This document shows positions 24,862 through 33,894 of a stretch of DNA of 48,355 nucleotides, piece after piece. A program made the position numbers and the translations under genes. The stretch comes from Halolactibacillus halophilus (GTDB taxonomy: Bacteria; Bacillota; Bacilli; Bacillales; Amphibacillaceae). The first letter of the stretch is position 1, and the number at the start of each line of letters is the position of its first letter. The DNA is taken from contig NZ_FOXC01000020.1 of the NCBI RefSeq assembly GCF_900115605.1, positions 1 through 48,355 on the forward strand. The letters run 5' to 3'. The notes beneath the pieces are model-generated. The model did not search any database and was not told where the DNA came from. It saw only the letters and a list, made by a program, of their open reading frames with translations.

Positions 24862-26904
24862 ATGAAAAAAGTGATCGCACTAGTATTAATCAGCCTTGTT
24901 AGTTTAATCGCTTGTTCTGAAGATACCATTGAACCACTTGACCCGACAGAGCATTTAATTACTTATATTGACGCCTGGGAAACACTTGACTTTAACACTA
25001 TGCAGACACAAGTCACCATCAGTGATGACGCCGTTGTCTCACTTACTGACTTTACTGACAAATATGAAACGACTTATGACTCACTCGGTACGACAAACGT
25101 TTCTGTCGATATTAAAGCAGCACCTGAACTGATACGTGACAGTGAGAATGACACAGTCGATACGAATAGTTACACGTATACGGTAACGGTGACTCAGGAT
25201 ACCACTGCTGGTGAGTATCAGTTTGACACAGACATTATGCTTTCTCCTGTTATAGAAACGATTGATGAGATCGAACAAGTCACCGACTATCAGGTCGTGT
25301 GGGATGAAGGCCTCATCATTCCACCGCTTGCAGGTGGTGGAGAAATTAAACAGAGCGTAACTGAACCCATCCGCGGCAATATCTTTGACCGTAACGGCGA
25401 AGCACTGGCCGTTAACGGTGAAATGCGTGAAATTGGTGTCGATACCGGTCGGTTTGTCAACCGGGCGACTGAAATCGAATTTATTAGTAAAGCACTCGAT
25501 ATGACGGCAGCACAAATTGAGTCTACTTTATCACAGTCGTGGGTAGAAGACGGATTATTCATCCCACTCAAGCGTATTTCCGTGACAGAAGAAGAGACAT
25601 TGACACAATTAAACGATATTCCTAGTGTCTTATCAACAGCCAGTTACGGCCGGGTCTATCCAGAAGGCGCGACAATGAGTCACCTTGTCGGTTATGTTGG
25701 GACCGTGACGGCGGAAGATTTAGACAATGATTCTGAGGGGATTTACTCAGATGGTGATATGATTGGTAAACGCGGGCTCGAATATGTGTTTGAACAACAG
25801 CTCCGTGGTGAGGAAGGCGTTTTGTTTGTCGTTGAAAAAGACGGCAACCGGACTGGGATTATCGAACAAGCGCCAGTAGACGGCGAAGATCTTCATCTCA
25901 CCATTGACCGCAAGGTCCAAGCGGCATTATTCAATCAATTTGTTGACGGAGATGCAGGTCATGCGGCGGCAATTGACCCAAATACAGCTGAAACGTTAGC
26001 ACTCGTCTCTTACCCGTCGTTTGACCCAACTTTATTTACCGAAGGCATGTCACAAGACGTCTATGATGAGCTCACGAATAATCCGCTAACGCCGCTGTTA
26101 AACAGATTCCAAAGCACCTATAGTCCAGGCTCTGTTTTTAAGCCGGTGACGGCGATGATTGGTTTAAACACCGGTGCCTTTACGCCGGCGGACACGCTCG
26201 AGATCGATGGTTACACCTATAATCAACCATCGTTTGGAAATTACGAAGTCAGACGGGTATCTCTCAGTGATGGACCGGTTGACTTACACGATGCCTTAGT
26301 TAGAAGTGATAACATCTATTTCGCAAGACAAGCATTAAATATCGGCGCAAGTGACTTTCTACAGACGAGTCAGTTACTCGGTTTTAATAACGAAGCCTAT
26401 ACCGTCAATTATCCGATCAGACAAAGTCAAGTCGCAACCGATAACACCATTGATAACGATGTTTTACTCGCCGATACCGGTTACGGCCAAGGTCAAGTTC
26501 TCGTCAGTAGTCATCACTTAGCAATGATGTATACCCCACTGTTTCATAATGGGAATATGATGACACCGGTCCTACTAAAAGATGCTACCTCAAGTGTTTT
26601 AAGTGAACAAATCATCACTGAATCAGATGTCGCATCTTTAAGACAAGCGTTATCTGATGTTGTACAAAACGGGACCGCAACCGTGGCAAAGTCTAGTCAA
26701 GTGACCTTAAGTGGAAAGACAGGGACTGCCGAGTTAAAACAATCAGCAACCTCAGACAATCAACAAGAAAACGGTTGGTTTGTCGGTTATGACGATGACG
26801 CGCGTTATTTGATGGCAATGATGGTCGAGGGCGTTGAATCAAAAGGCGGCAGTCGCTATCCTGCTGAAAAAGTCAGACAAGCCTTTGAAGCGCTTATAAA
26901 CTAA
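24862..26904 (+). CDS. Class B penicillin-binding protein, lipoprotein (MecA/PBP3-like)
   Basis: D,D-transpeptidase of 680 aa that cross-links peptidoglycan on the outer face of the membrane. A signal peptide ends in the lipobox SLIAC, making it a lipoprotein rather than a transmembrane anchored one. An NTF2-like MecA-type N-terminal domain comes first, then the dimerisation domain (RGNIFDRNGEALAVNG), then the transpeptidase domain with SPGSVFK (SxxK), SDN and KTGTAE. A GTG at 24853 is also in frame, but GAGGAG fits the ATG at 24862. The overall layout resembles B. subtilis PBP3 (PbpC) and MecA. Pairing with a class D sortase is unusual. Confidence 0.94.
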   Translation: MKKVIALVLISLVSLIACSEDTIEPLDPTEHLITYIDAWETLDFNTMQTQVTISDDAVVSLTDFTDKYETTYDSLGTTNVSVDIKAAPELIRDSENDTVDTNSYTYTVTVTQDTTAGEYQFDTDIMLSPVIETIDEIEQVTDYQVVWDEGLIIPPLAGGGEIKQSVTEPIRGNIFDRNGEALAVNGEMREIGVDTGRFVNRATEIEFISKALDMTAAQIESTLSQSWVEDGLFIPLKRISVTEEETLTQLNDIPSVLSTASYGRVYPEGATMSHLVGYVGTVTAEDLDNDSEGIYSDGDMIGKRGLEYVFEQQLRGEEGVLFVVEKDGNRTGIIEQAPVDGEDLHLTIDRKVQAALFNQFVDGDAGHAAAIDPNTAETLALVSYPSFDPTLFTEGMSQDVYDELTNNPLTPLLNRFQSTYSPGSVFKPVTAMIGLNTGAFTPADTLEIDGYTYNQPSFGNYEVRRVSLSDGPVDLHDALVRSDNIYFARQALNIGASDFLQTSQLLGFNNEAYTVNYPIRQSQVATDNTIDNDVLLADTGYGQGQVLVSSHHLAMMYTPLFHNGNMMTPVLLKDATSSVLSEQIITESDVASLRQALSDVVQNGTATVAKSSQVTLSGKTGTAELKQSATSDNQQENGWFVGYDDDARYLMAMMVEGVESKGGSRYPAEKVRQAFEALIN

Positions 26905-26908
26905 AAAA

Positions 26909-26943
26909 GAGAAAGCTTCCCGTTTATCGGTAGGCTTTCTCTC
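26909..26943 (+). terminator. Terminator after the sortase-PBP operon
   Basis: GAGAAAGC pairs with GCTTTCTC, with further partial pairing toward the loop. It lies 4 nt past the PBP stop codon and ends CTTTCTCTCC. Confidence 0.65.
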
Positions 26944-26976
26944 CATGTATGACGCTTCAGATGACCTTTTCCTATC

Positions 26977-27006
26977 TTTAAAGTTTTTTACTATGATGGA
27001 TATAAT
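26977..27006 (+). promoter_or_regulatory. Possible promoter of the ArAE-family gene
   Basis: A perfect TATAAT (27001-27006) is preceded by TTTAAA (26977-26982) at an 18-nt spacing. The -35 match is weak. Confidence 0.45.
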
Positions 27007-27035
27007 AGAAAATTTACACCAGGAGGTGAATAGCG

Positions 27036-28073
27036 ATGCAGTTTTTAAAAAGTTTGATGGGACGTCGTATGTTAAAAACAGGCTTAGCCGTCTTCGTCAC
27101 TGCTTATGTTTGTCAGTGGCTTGACATTCCAGCTGTTTTTGCGGTCATGACAGCGATTGTGACGATTGAACCGACAGTGCAAGATTCCCTCAAGAAAGGC
27201 TTGATTCGGTTCCCCGCATCGGCGATTGGTTCTTTTTATGCGGCGACATTTTTTCATTTCTTTCAAATATCACCTTTCTCCTATGCCTTTGCGACCTTAT
27301 TTACAATTGTAACGTGCTACAAATTAAAGTTATTTGATGGACTGCTTGTTGCCACGTTAACGTCTGTCGCCATGGTCTACGTCATTGAGGGGAGTCCTGT
27401 CGATGCCTTTTTTGTCCGGTTACTGACAACGACCATTGGCTTGTCTGTTTCCACACTTGTCAATTTTATTGTCTTCCCCCCTAATTATTTAAAACAAATT
27501 AACACGAAGATGGATGAGGTATTAAAACTCGCTAGTATTGACTTAGCCGTCTTTTCAGACAGTCTACGTCACCGTGAACTAGAAAACATTCAAGCCAAAT
27601 CAAAAAAAGTCTTTGATACCTTTCAAGAGCATTTACTAAAAGTTGAATCACTTATAATAAATCAACAAAAAGAATCACGCTATCATACTCAGCTATATAA
27701 AAAGAAAGCCAACATTGATATTGAAGTCAAACAATTACATATGGTTAAACGGATGCATTATCATATTGGGAATTTAACAATGCCCTTGCACACTAACTTA
27801 GAGTGGGATGAGGCGACTCATCAACAAATCACAACCATCGTCGATGAACTAAGTATGGTATTAAATGATCCTGATCACTTTGAACTTGATTGTCTTAAGC
27901 ATCACTTAAAAACATTGAACCATACCTTTAGTCAAAGTGCTAAGCGTGAAGTAACCCTTGTTGAGTACCTACATGCCGAAACAGTCGTATTGTATGAATT
28001 GATTCAATTAACGGAGTTAATGGTCTATTACTTCACCTTAGAAAAGGCTGAAGATGCCCTAACCGGTAACTAA
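27036..28073 (+). CDS. Aromatic acid exporter family (ArAE/FUSC-like) membrane protein
   Basis: Membrane protein of 345 aa. The N-terminal half (about residues 8-150) has several hydrophobic helices, beginning with MGRRMLKTGLAVFVTAYVCQWL and including FAVMTAIVTIEPTVQDSLKKG, the signature of the ArAE_1 / DUF939 (YqjA-like) group. The C-terminal half is a long soluble helical region of about 190 residues. These proteins are annotated as aromatic acid exporters by distant similarity to AaeB; substrates are unproven in Firmicutes. AGGAGGTG precedes the ATG. It is transcribed alone and ends at a bidirectional terminator. Confidence 0.87.
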   Translation: MQFLKSLMGRRMLKTGLAVFVTAYVCQWLDIPAVFAVMTAIVTIEPTVQDSLKKGLIRFPASAIGSFYAATFFHFFQISPFSYAFATLFTIVTCYKLKLFDGLLVATLTSVAMVYVIEGSPVDAFFVRLLTTTIGLSVSTLVNFIVFPPNYLKQINTKMDEVLKLASIDLAVFSDSLRHRELENIQAKSKKVFDTFQEHLLKVESLIINQQKESRYHTQLYKKKANIDIEVKQLHMVKRMHYHIGNLTMPLHTNLEWDEATHQQITTIVDELSMVLNDPDHFELDCLKHHLKTLNHTFSQSAKREVTLVEYLHAETVVLYELIQLTELMVYYFTLEKAEDALTGN

Positions 28074-28108
28074 ATCGCTCTATCAGCGGAATTTTATAGG
28101 GCAGTAAA

Positions 28109-28149
28109 AAAAGACAACCTCAACCCTCCACTGGGTTCGGTTGTCTTTT
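28109..28149. terminator. Bidirectional terminator
   Basis: AAAAGACAACC pairs with GGTTGTCTTTT, with an inner AACCC/GGGTT stem. It lies between the convergent ArAE (+) and SurA-like lipoprotein (-) genes and has A- and T-runs on its two sides. Confidence 0.8.
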
Positions 28150-28194
28150 GTCTTTGTTTCTTTCTGATATCACTCATCAATGGTCATACATGAC

Positions 28195-28956
28195 TTAAAT
28201 ATTTTCGTTAATATCTGCTTCTTCCGTTAAAGCTGTCACTTTCTGTTGGAAAGCTTGTTGGACTTTTGATTGTTCGAGCTGAGTAACAATTTGGTCTCTG
28301 ACATCTTCAAGTGCTGGAATGTCATCTGACTGTTCTTTCATTTGATTATAATATTCTTCGACTTCTGCGTCAGTCACTTCTTCAACATCAATTGCTTCTT
28401 CAAGGTATTGTTGTTGCAGAAGTTGCGTTTGAAGTGACGCTTTAAAGCCTGTTTCTGTATAAGCTAACTGTTCAAGTGCCTGTTGATACGCTTCTTCTGT
28501 TTCAAATTGACTTTTTGTTTCTTCTAAAGCCGTCGCTACGTCTTCCTCTGTCACTTTAATCCCCATTGACTCTGCATCTTGTCTAACTAAGGTATTACTC
28601 TGTAGTGTCTGTATCGTTTGTTGTTTTAACATGTCTGAATCAGATACATCTTGATTATTTTGTAGTAAGTAACGTTTCGTATCAACATAAGCCGTATTAT
28701 AGGCTTTACCTGAAATTTCTTCACCATTCACTTCTAAGACAACTTTGTCTTCTTCGTATGTTTCTGCTTCCGTTACGTCTAAATCAAGTCCCGCTGTTGC
28801 TTCAGCTGCATCCTCTGTCTTAGCTTCTGATTCAGCTGATGATTCAGTTTCACCTGTTGGTTCATCTGCCTGTTCTTCTGTTGCTTGATTACCGCATGCC
28901 ACTAAGAGTGTTGTTGTTAATATTAATCCTACAAGCAATTGTACTGTCTTTTTCAT
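28195..28956 (-). CDS. SurA N-domain-like lipoprotein A
   Basis: Surface lipoprotein of 253 aa. The signal peptide ends in the lipobox LLVAC. A low-complexity Glu/Ala/Ser linker follows (about residues 25-65), then a SurA/PrsA-like helical chaperone domain (LEVNGEEISGKAYNTAYVDTKRYLLQN, IKVTEEDV, EEAYQQALEQL, LEDVRDQIVTQLEQSK). No parvulin rotamase domain is visible, so a chaperone or adaptor role is more likely than isomerase activity. An ATG at 28968 overlaps the Shine-Dalgarno AAGGATGG, so the ATG at 28956 is used. It is paralogous to the next gene upstream. Confidence 0.88.
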   Translation of the reverse strand: MKKTVQLLVGLILTTTLLVACGNQATEEQADEPTGETESSAESEAKTEDAAEATAGLDLDVTEAETYEEDKVVLEVNGEEISGKAYNTAYVDTKRYLLQNNQDVSDSDMLKQQTIQTLQSNTLVRQDAESMGIKVTEEDVATALEETKSQFETEEAYQQALEQLAYTETGFKASLQTQLLQQQYLEEAIDVEEVTDAEVEEYYNQMKEQSDDIPALEDVRDQIVTQLEQSKVQQAFQQKVTALTEEADINENI

Positions 28957-29134
28957 ATGAATAACCATCCTTTTGTTTTAATTGTGAGCATCACTCACGT
29001 TTGTCTATGTGACCCATTACAACATAGATCCTCGATGTGATTCAACCATTCAACTGATAAATACACACTTTTTACATCTGACTGTTACGTCACTGTTACT
29101 TATCGTCTTATAAGTCAACATGATTCATTAGACT

Positions 29135-29171
29135 AAAAAGCACCTTATGAAGGAATCCTTCATAAGGTGCT
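29135..29171 (-). terminator. Strong terminator after lipoprotein B
   Basis: A 16-bp perfect stem (AGCACCTTATGAAGGA / TCCTTCATAAGGTGCT) is followed on the minus strand by TTTTT. It lies 10 nt past the stop codon of the 29181 gene, so the two lipoprotein paralogues are separately transcribed. Confidence 0.88.
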
Positions 29172-29180
29172 CATGATTAT

Positions 29181-29942
29181 TTATAGATTTTCTTCAATCT
29201 CAGCTGCTTCAGTGAGCTTTTCAATTTGGGCGAGAAATGCTTGTTGTAATTTACTTTGTTCAATCTGCATGACAATTTGATCGCGAACCTCATCAAGCGC
29301 CGGGGTCTCATCTAATTGTTCTTCAAGTAAACCATAAAACTCATTGATCTCTTCTTCTGATACATCTTCTGTTTCAATCACTTCATCCATATACATTTGT
29401 TGTAGCAATTGTTCTTTAAGCGACCGTTTGAAGCTTTCTTCAGTATACGCAAGTTGTGTCAGTGCTGTTTTGTATGCTTCTTCAGATTCAAACTGTGCCT
29501 TTGTATCTTCAAGCGCATCCGTTACATCTTGGTCGGTCACCTCAATACCACGCACTTCTGCATCTTGCTTTAATAGTGTGTAACTTTTAAGTGTTGTTAA
29601 CGTTTGTTGTTTGATTAAGTCTGGATCACTTACATCTTGACTGTTTTGCATCATATAACGTTTCGTATTAAAATACGTGTCATTATACGTCTCACCTGTT
29701 ACTTCTTCACCATTGATCACAAGTACGACAGAAGAAGCATCGACGGTTTCATCATCAGAAATAGTCACTTCTAATGGTTCACGTTCAGTCGTGTCTATAT
29801 CTGTTTCACTATCTGTTTCTTCAATGGGTGACTCTGATTCATCTGATGCTGTGTTTTCTTCTGGTTCATCGTCACTACATGCGACGAGTAACAAACTAAA
29901 TACGATGAGACCAAAAAGTATACGCAACCGTTTCTTTAACAT
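29181..29942 (-). CDS. SurA N-domain-like lipoprotein B (paralogue of A)
   Basis: A 253-aa lipoprotein with lipobox LLVAC, an acidic Asp/Glu/Ser linker, and the same SurA-like helical domain as its neighbour (VLVINGEEVTGETYNDTYFNTKRYMMQNSQDVSDPD, EVTDQDVTDAL, EEAYKTALTQLAYTEESFK). The two are clearly a tandem duplication: identity is high in the C-terminal domain and low in the linker. No rotamase domain is present. AAGGAATGG precedes the ATG. A terminator follows it, so it has its own transcript. A role in extracellular protein folding or quality control is inferred from domain similarity only. Confidence 0.88.
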   Translation of the reverse strand: MLKKRLRILFGLIVFSLLLVACSDDEPEENTASDESESPIEETDSETDIDTTEREPLEVTISDDETVDASSVVLVINGEEVTGETYNDTYFNTKRYMMQNSQDVSDPDLIKQQTLTTLKSYTLLKQDAEVRGIEVTDQDVTDALEDTKAQFESEEAYKTALTQLAYTEESFKRSLKEQLLQQMYMDEVIETEDVSEEEINEFYGLLEEQLDETPALDEVRDQIVMQIEQSKLQQAFLAQIEKLTEAAEIEENL

Positions 29943-30049
29943 CTATTTACCATTCCTTTAATTAAATTCATGATGACTTATTTTCACATCACTTTTTCCA
30001 TTAGAACACGTTTACATCCTCTTTAGCAAGCGATTCACTTAAATTCAGA

Positions 30050-30083
30050 GATAAAAAAGAAAACAGGCCACAACGTGACCTGC
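30050..30083 (-). terminator. Terminator after ydjO
   Basis: On the minus strand CAGGTCAC pairs with GTGGCCTG (one G-U pair), followed by TTTTCTTTTTT. It lies about 40 nt beyond the ydjO stop codon. Confidence 0.8.
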
Positions 30084-30123
30084 CCCATAAAATATAAAAA
30101 TAAGTACGATTAAACGGAAGAAG

Positions 30124-30306
30124 CTATGAGAGTTTCGGTAACGTTCTCGTATCCTCTTTCATTTCTGATCCACATAATGGACATGTTGGTTTTTCATCAA
30201 AGCTATAATCGAGACGCATGAAACCTTGACAATCATCATTTGTACATGACCAGACTTTTGTTTCTACTTGTTCGACTGGTTCACGACGGTTGTTATAGTA
30301 TGCCAT
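30124..30306 (-). CDS. ydjO: YdjO-family cold-inducible zinc-ribbon protein
   Basis: Small protein of 60 aa with a CTNDDC...CPLC zinc ribbon (SCTNDDCQGFMRLDY, then KPTCPLCGSEM) and the N-terminal MAYYNNR pattern of the YdjO family. B. subtilis YdjO is annotated as cold-inducible; its function is unknown. AAAGGGGA precedes the ATG. It is transcribed alone and ends at a good terminator. Confidence 0.9.
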   Translation of the reverse strand: MAYYNNRREPVEQVETKVWSCTNDDCQGFMRLDYSFDEKPTCPLCGSEMKEDTRTLPKLS

Positions 30307-30440
30307 TTACACTTCCCCTTTCTTGGGTTTAACTTTAATTATACGCTTCTTTTCAGATTATTTCAAAAGAAGATTCTCACATTCCAATAAATACTAAATA
30401 AATAGATCTTTTGATTGATGAAAAAACCATGGTGATATCA

Positions 30441-30459
30441 TATAATGAAAACGGTTACA
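30441..30459 (+). promoter_or_regulatory. TATAAT box overlapping a cre (CcpA) site
   Basis: TATAAT at 30441-30446 has no good -35 partner. ATGAAAACGGTTACA (30445-30459) matches the cre consensus WTGNAANCGNWNNCW at every defined position. A site at the transcription start would repress under good carbon supply. Confidence 0.6.
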
Positions 30460-30551
30460 ATTTTGGAATAGATACTTCCTTTTCGACCTAACTGTGGTTA
30501 CTTGTCAAGTGAAGTAGCGTATTTTTCAAATTAGATTGTCCCCCTTATTGG

Positions 30552-30583
30552 CACCCAATCACGTTATTGGGTGTATTTTTTTT
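30552..30583 (+). terminator. Plus-strand terminator before the reductase start
   Basis: CACCCAAT and ATTGGGTG form a perfect 8-bp stem with a 6-nt loop, followed by TATTTTTTTT. It stands about 60 nt upstream of the reductase ATG with no gene in front of it. Confidence 0.8.
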
Positions 30584-30643
30584 GCATCTAACCTTATTTT
30601 TCATTACACTTACTGTGAACAGATTTTGGAGAGGAGACTTACA

Positions 30644-31537
30644 ATGAAATATCGTAAATTAGGTAGCACATCTCTTGATTTATCCGTTATTGGTGTCGGT
30701 ACATGGCAATTTGGCGGGGAATGGGGGAAAGACTTTACCCAACAAGAAGTCGATGCCATTTTAACGACGGCACATGAAGAGGGGATTAATTTAATCGATA
30801 CTGCTGAATGTTATGGCGATCATTTATCTGAACGTTTTATTGGTGATTACTTAAAACGTCATAATCGTGAAGATTGGGTCGTGGCGACTAAGTTCGGTCA
30901 TCATTTCCATGACAACTTTGAACGGACCCGGCACGTAAGTGCAGACGAGGTATTAAAACAATTAGATGATTCATTACTGTCGCTACAGACAGATTATATT
31001 GATTTGTATCAATCGCACTCATTTAAAGTACATGAATTTGATAATGACGACTTATGGACCATGTTAGATAAACAAAAAGAACGGGGAAAGATTAAACACA
31101 TCGGTCTGTCAATGCAAAACGATCCAAGTGTCGATCATGCGAAGAAGGCAAAATCCATCGGCGCAGAAGCCTTGCAACTGATTTATAACCGGTTAACACG
31201 CGAAGTTGAAGAAACGATTTTTCCAGTTGCGGAGCAAGACGATCTCGGTGTTTTAGCACGAGTGCCACTCGCAAGTGGCTACTTAACCGGTAAATATTCA
31301 CCAGGTGATACATTTAACGCAAATGATGTCCGCTCACGTCATGACAAAGAAGACACCCGTCAAAAGTTAGTTGAAGTTGAACGGATCTTAAAGGAAGAAG
31401 TGCCGGAAGGGACAGATATGGCCACATGGGCGCTAAGTTGGTGCTTGAAAAATGATGTCGTTACAAGCGTGATTCCAGGATGTAAAAATCCAGAGCAAGT
31501 TCGTAAAAATGCACGTGCCGTAAACTTACTTGATTAA
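30644..31537 (+). CDS. Aldo/keto reductase
   Basis: NADPH-dependent oxidoreductase of 297 aa with a TIM-barrel fold. It begins MKYRKLGSTSLDLSVIGVGTWQFGG. The catalytic residues are recognisable: Asp and Tyr in LIDTAECYG, Lys in VVATKFGHH, and His in IDLYQSHSF. The C-terminal VIPGCKNPEQVRKNA segment binds cofactor. The frame is open further upstream to 30536, but GAGAGGAG stands before the ATG at 30644 and the family starts here. The substrate cannot be inferred. A cre-like site and a terminator lie upstream. Confidence 0.94.
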   Translation: MKYRKLGSTSLDLSVIGVGTWQFGGEWGKDFTQQEVDAILTTAHEEGINLIDTAECYGDHLSERFIGDYLKRHNREDWVVATKFGHHFHDNFERTRHVSADEVLKQLDDSLLSLQTDYIDLYQSHSFKVHEFDNDDLWTMLDKQKERGKIKHIGLSMQNDPSVDHAKKAKSIGAEALQLIYNRLTREVEETIFPVAEQDDLGVLARVPLASGYLTGKYSPGDTFNANDVRSRHDKEDTRQKLVEVERILKEEVPEGTDMATWALSWCLKNDVVTSVIPGCKNPEQVRKNARAVNLLD

Positions 31538-31542
31538 TAACT

Positions 31543-31595
31543 AAGCACATAAAACCCGCAGCACATTGATGTGTTGCGGGTTGTTATGTGCTTTT
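31543..31595. terminator. Bidirectional terminator between the reductase and glpK
   Basis: A two-tier hairpin, with outer stem GCACATAA / TTATGTGC and inner stem AACCCGCA-rich / GCGGGTT, lies between the convergent genes and ends in CTTTTC on the plus strand. Confidence 0.8.
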
Positions 31596-31612
31596 CTATT
31601 TCATCATCGCGA

Positions 31613-33178
<1,566 letters not shown>

Positions 33179-33218
33179 TCATCGTGTTTTCTGTCGAGAC
33201 TCGCTTGGTTGTTTAGCA

Positions 33219-33291
33219 TTTAGAGTGAGAAAACACCTTCCTTAACCATTCGTGAGAATGTTAAGTAAGAATGCTAGGTGAGGATTGTTCA
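33219..33291. repeat. Degenerate transposon-end-like repeat
   Basis: TTTAGAGTGAGAAAACACCTTCCT followed by a near-perfect inner hairpin (CTTAAC-ATTC / GAAT-GTTAAG) and CTAGGTGAGGATTG. The same flanks surround a different hairpin at 47292-47343, just upstream of the TnpB-related gene. No transposase is present here, so this looks like a remnant or non-autonomous end. Confidence 0.5.
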
Positions 33292-33387
33292 CTAAATATA
33301 CACTTTATCTTTCGGTACATCCCCCTCAAATACGAGCATCTTCACTTCTCTTTTACTTGTTTTTATTAATTTTAAACAAAAAAATAC

Positions 33388-33433
33388 CTGTACATCAAAG
33401 GAAATCATAACTGATTTCCTTTGATGTACAGGC
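33388..33433 (-). terminator. Orphan minus-strand terminator
   Basis: A 21-bp perfect inverted repeat (arms begin CCTGTACATCAAAGG and mirror it) with a 4-nt loop. On the minus strand it is followed by TATTTTTTTG, an excellent U-tract. No annotated minus-strand gene lies between it and ppc, which is divergent. Confidence 0.75.
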
Positions 33434-33486
33434 CAATACTTGCGAAGGGATGCAGCTCGCTTGCTACAAGACTATCATAACCAATA

Positions 33487-33501
33487 TTGTAAGCGTTATC
33501 A
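33487..33501. promoter_or_regulatory. cre (CcpA) site upstream of ppc
   Basis: TTGTAAGCGTTATCA matches WTGNAANCGNWNNCW at all fixed positions. It lies about 390 nt before ppc and 50 nt beyond the orphan terminator, so its target may be an unrecognised minus-strand transcript. Confidence 0.55.
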
Positions 33502-33894
33502 ATAGTTTTTTAAAAAAACTTTTTTAATTTACTTTTTTTGTGCCATCTGCCAATTAAATAGCGGTTTAATCAGTCATTTCCGCCATTGACAGAAAGTCAA
33601 TGTGACTATATCCACAGGCCGTCGCCCTTTTCGTTAATATATTTTGTACTATTCATTCTCTATTATGTATCATTTGGTTATAATATGTTTATTTTTCATC
33701 TTAATACGATATGATAGCGGTTTAACCCGAAAGAATTTACATACTTTTCAGTTATTTTTTCAAAAAACTTATGGTATGATAGAATATAGTTACCATATAA
33801 AGCTGTGAGGTTAACAATTCACAAGAAGAATTAATATGGGCTTCGTTGATCACCAATGTGATGACAATATAAACTCTTGAAAGGAAGTGATTCA

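Larger units (their letters stand above)
30307..30643. other. Leader/intergenic region upstream of the aldo/keto reductase
   Basis: It holds a TATAAT box (30441-30446), a cre-like site (30445-30459), a short perfect palindrome ACTTG-T-CAAGT, and a strong plus-strand terminator (about 30552-30583), all before the reductase start codon. No ORF of note lies between the promoter and the terminator, so this segment could be an attenuated leader or a small RNA. Confidence 0.5.

Noticed and set aside
25081-25515. Open frame of 144 aa on the minus strand
   Set aside because: It lies wholly inside the penicillin-binding protein gene, which has complete conserved motifs; the translation has no recognisable domain.
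30460-30590. T-box riboswitch upstream of the aldo/keto reductase
   Set aside because: No T-box sequence or specifier stem is visible, the leader is too short, and the downstream gene is not an amino-acid gene.
30536-30643. N-terminal extension of the aldo/keto reductase
   Set aside because: The in-frame extension passes through the terminator hairpin, has no Shine-Dalgarno, and the family begins at the ATG at 30644.
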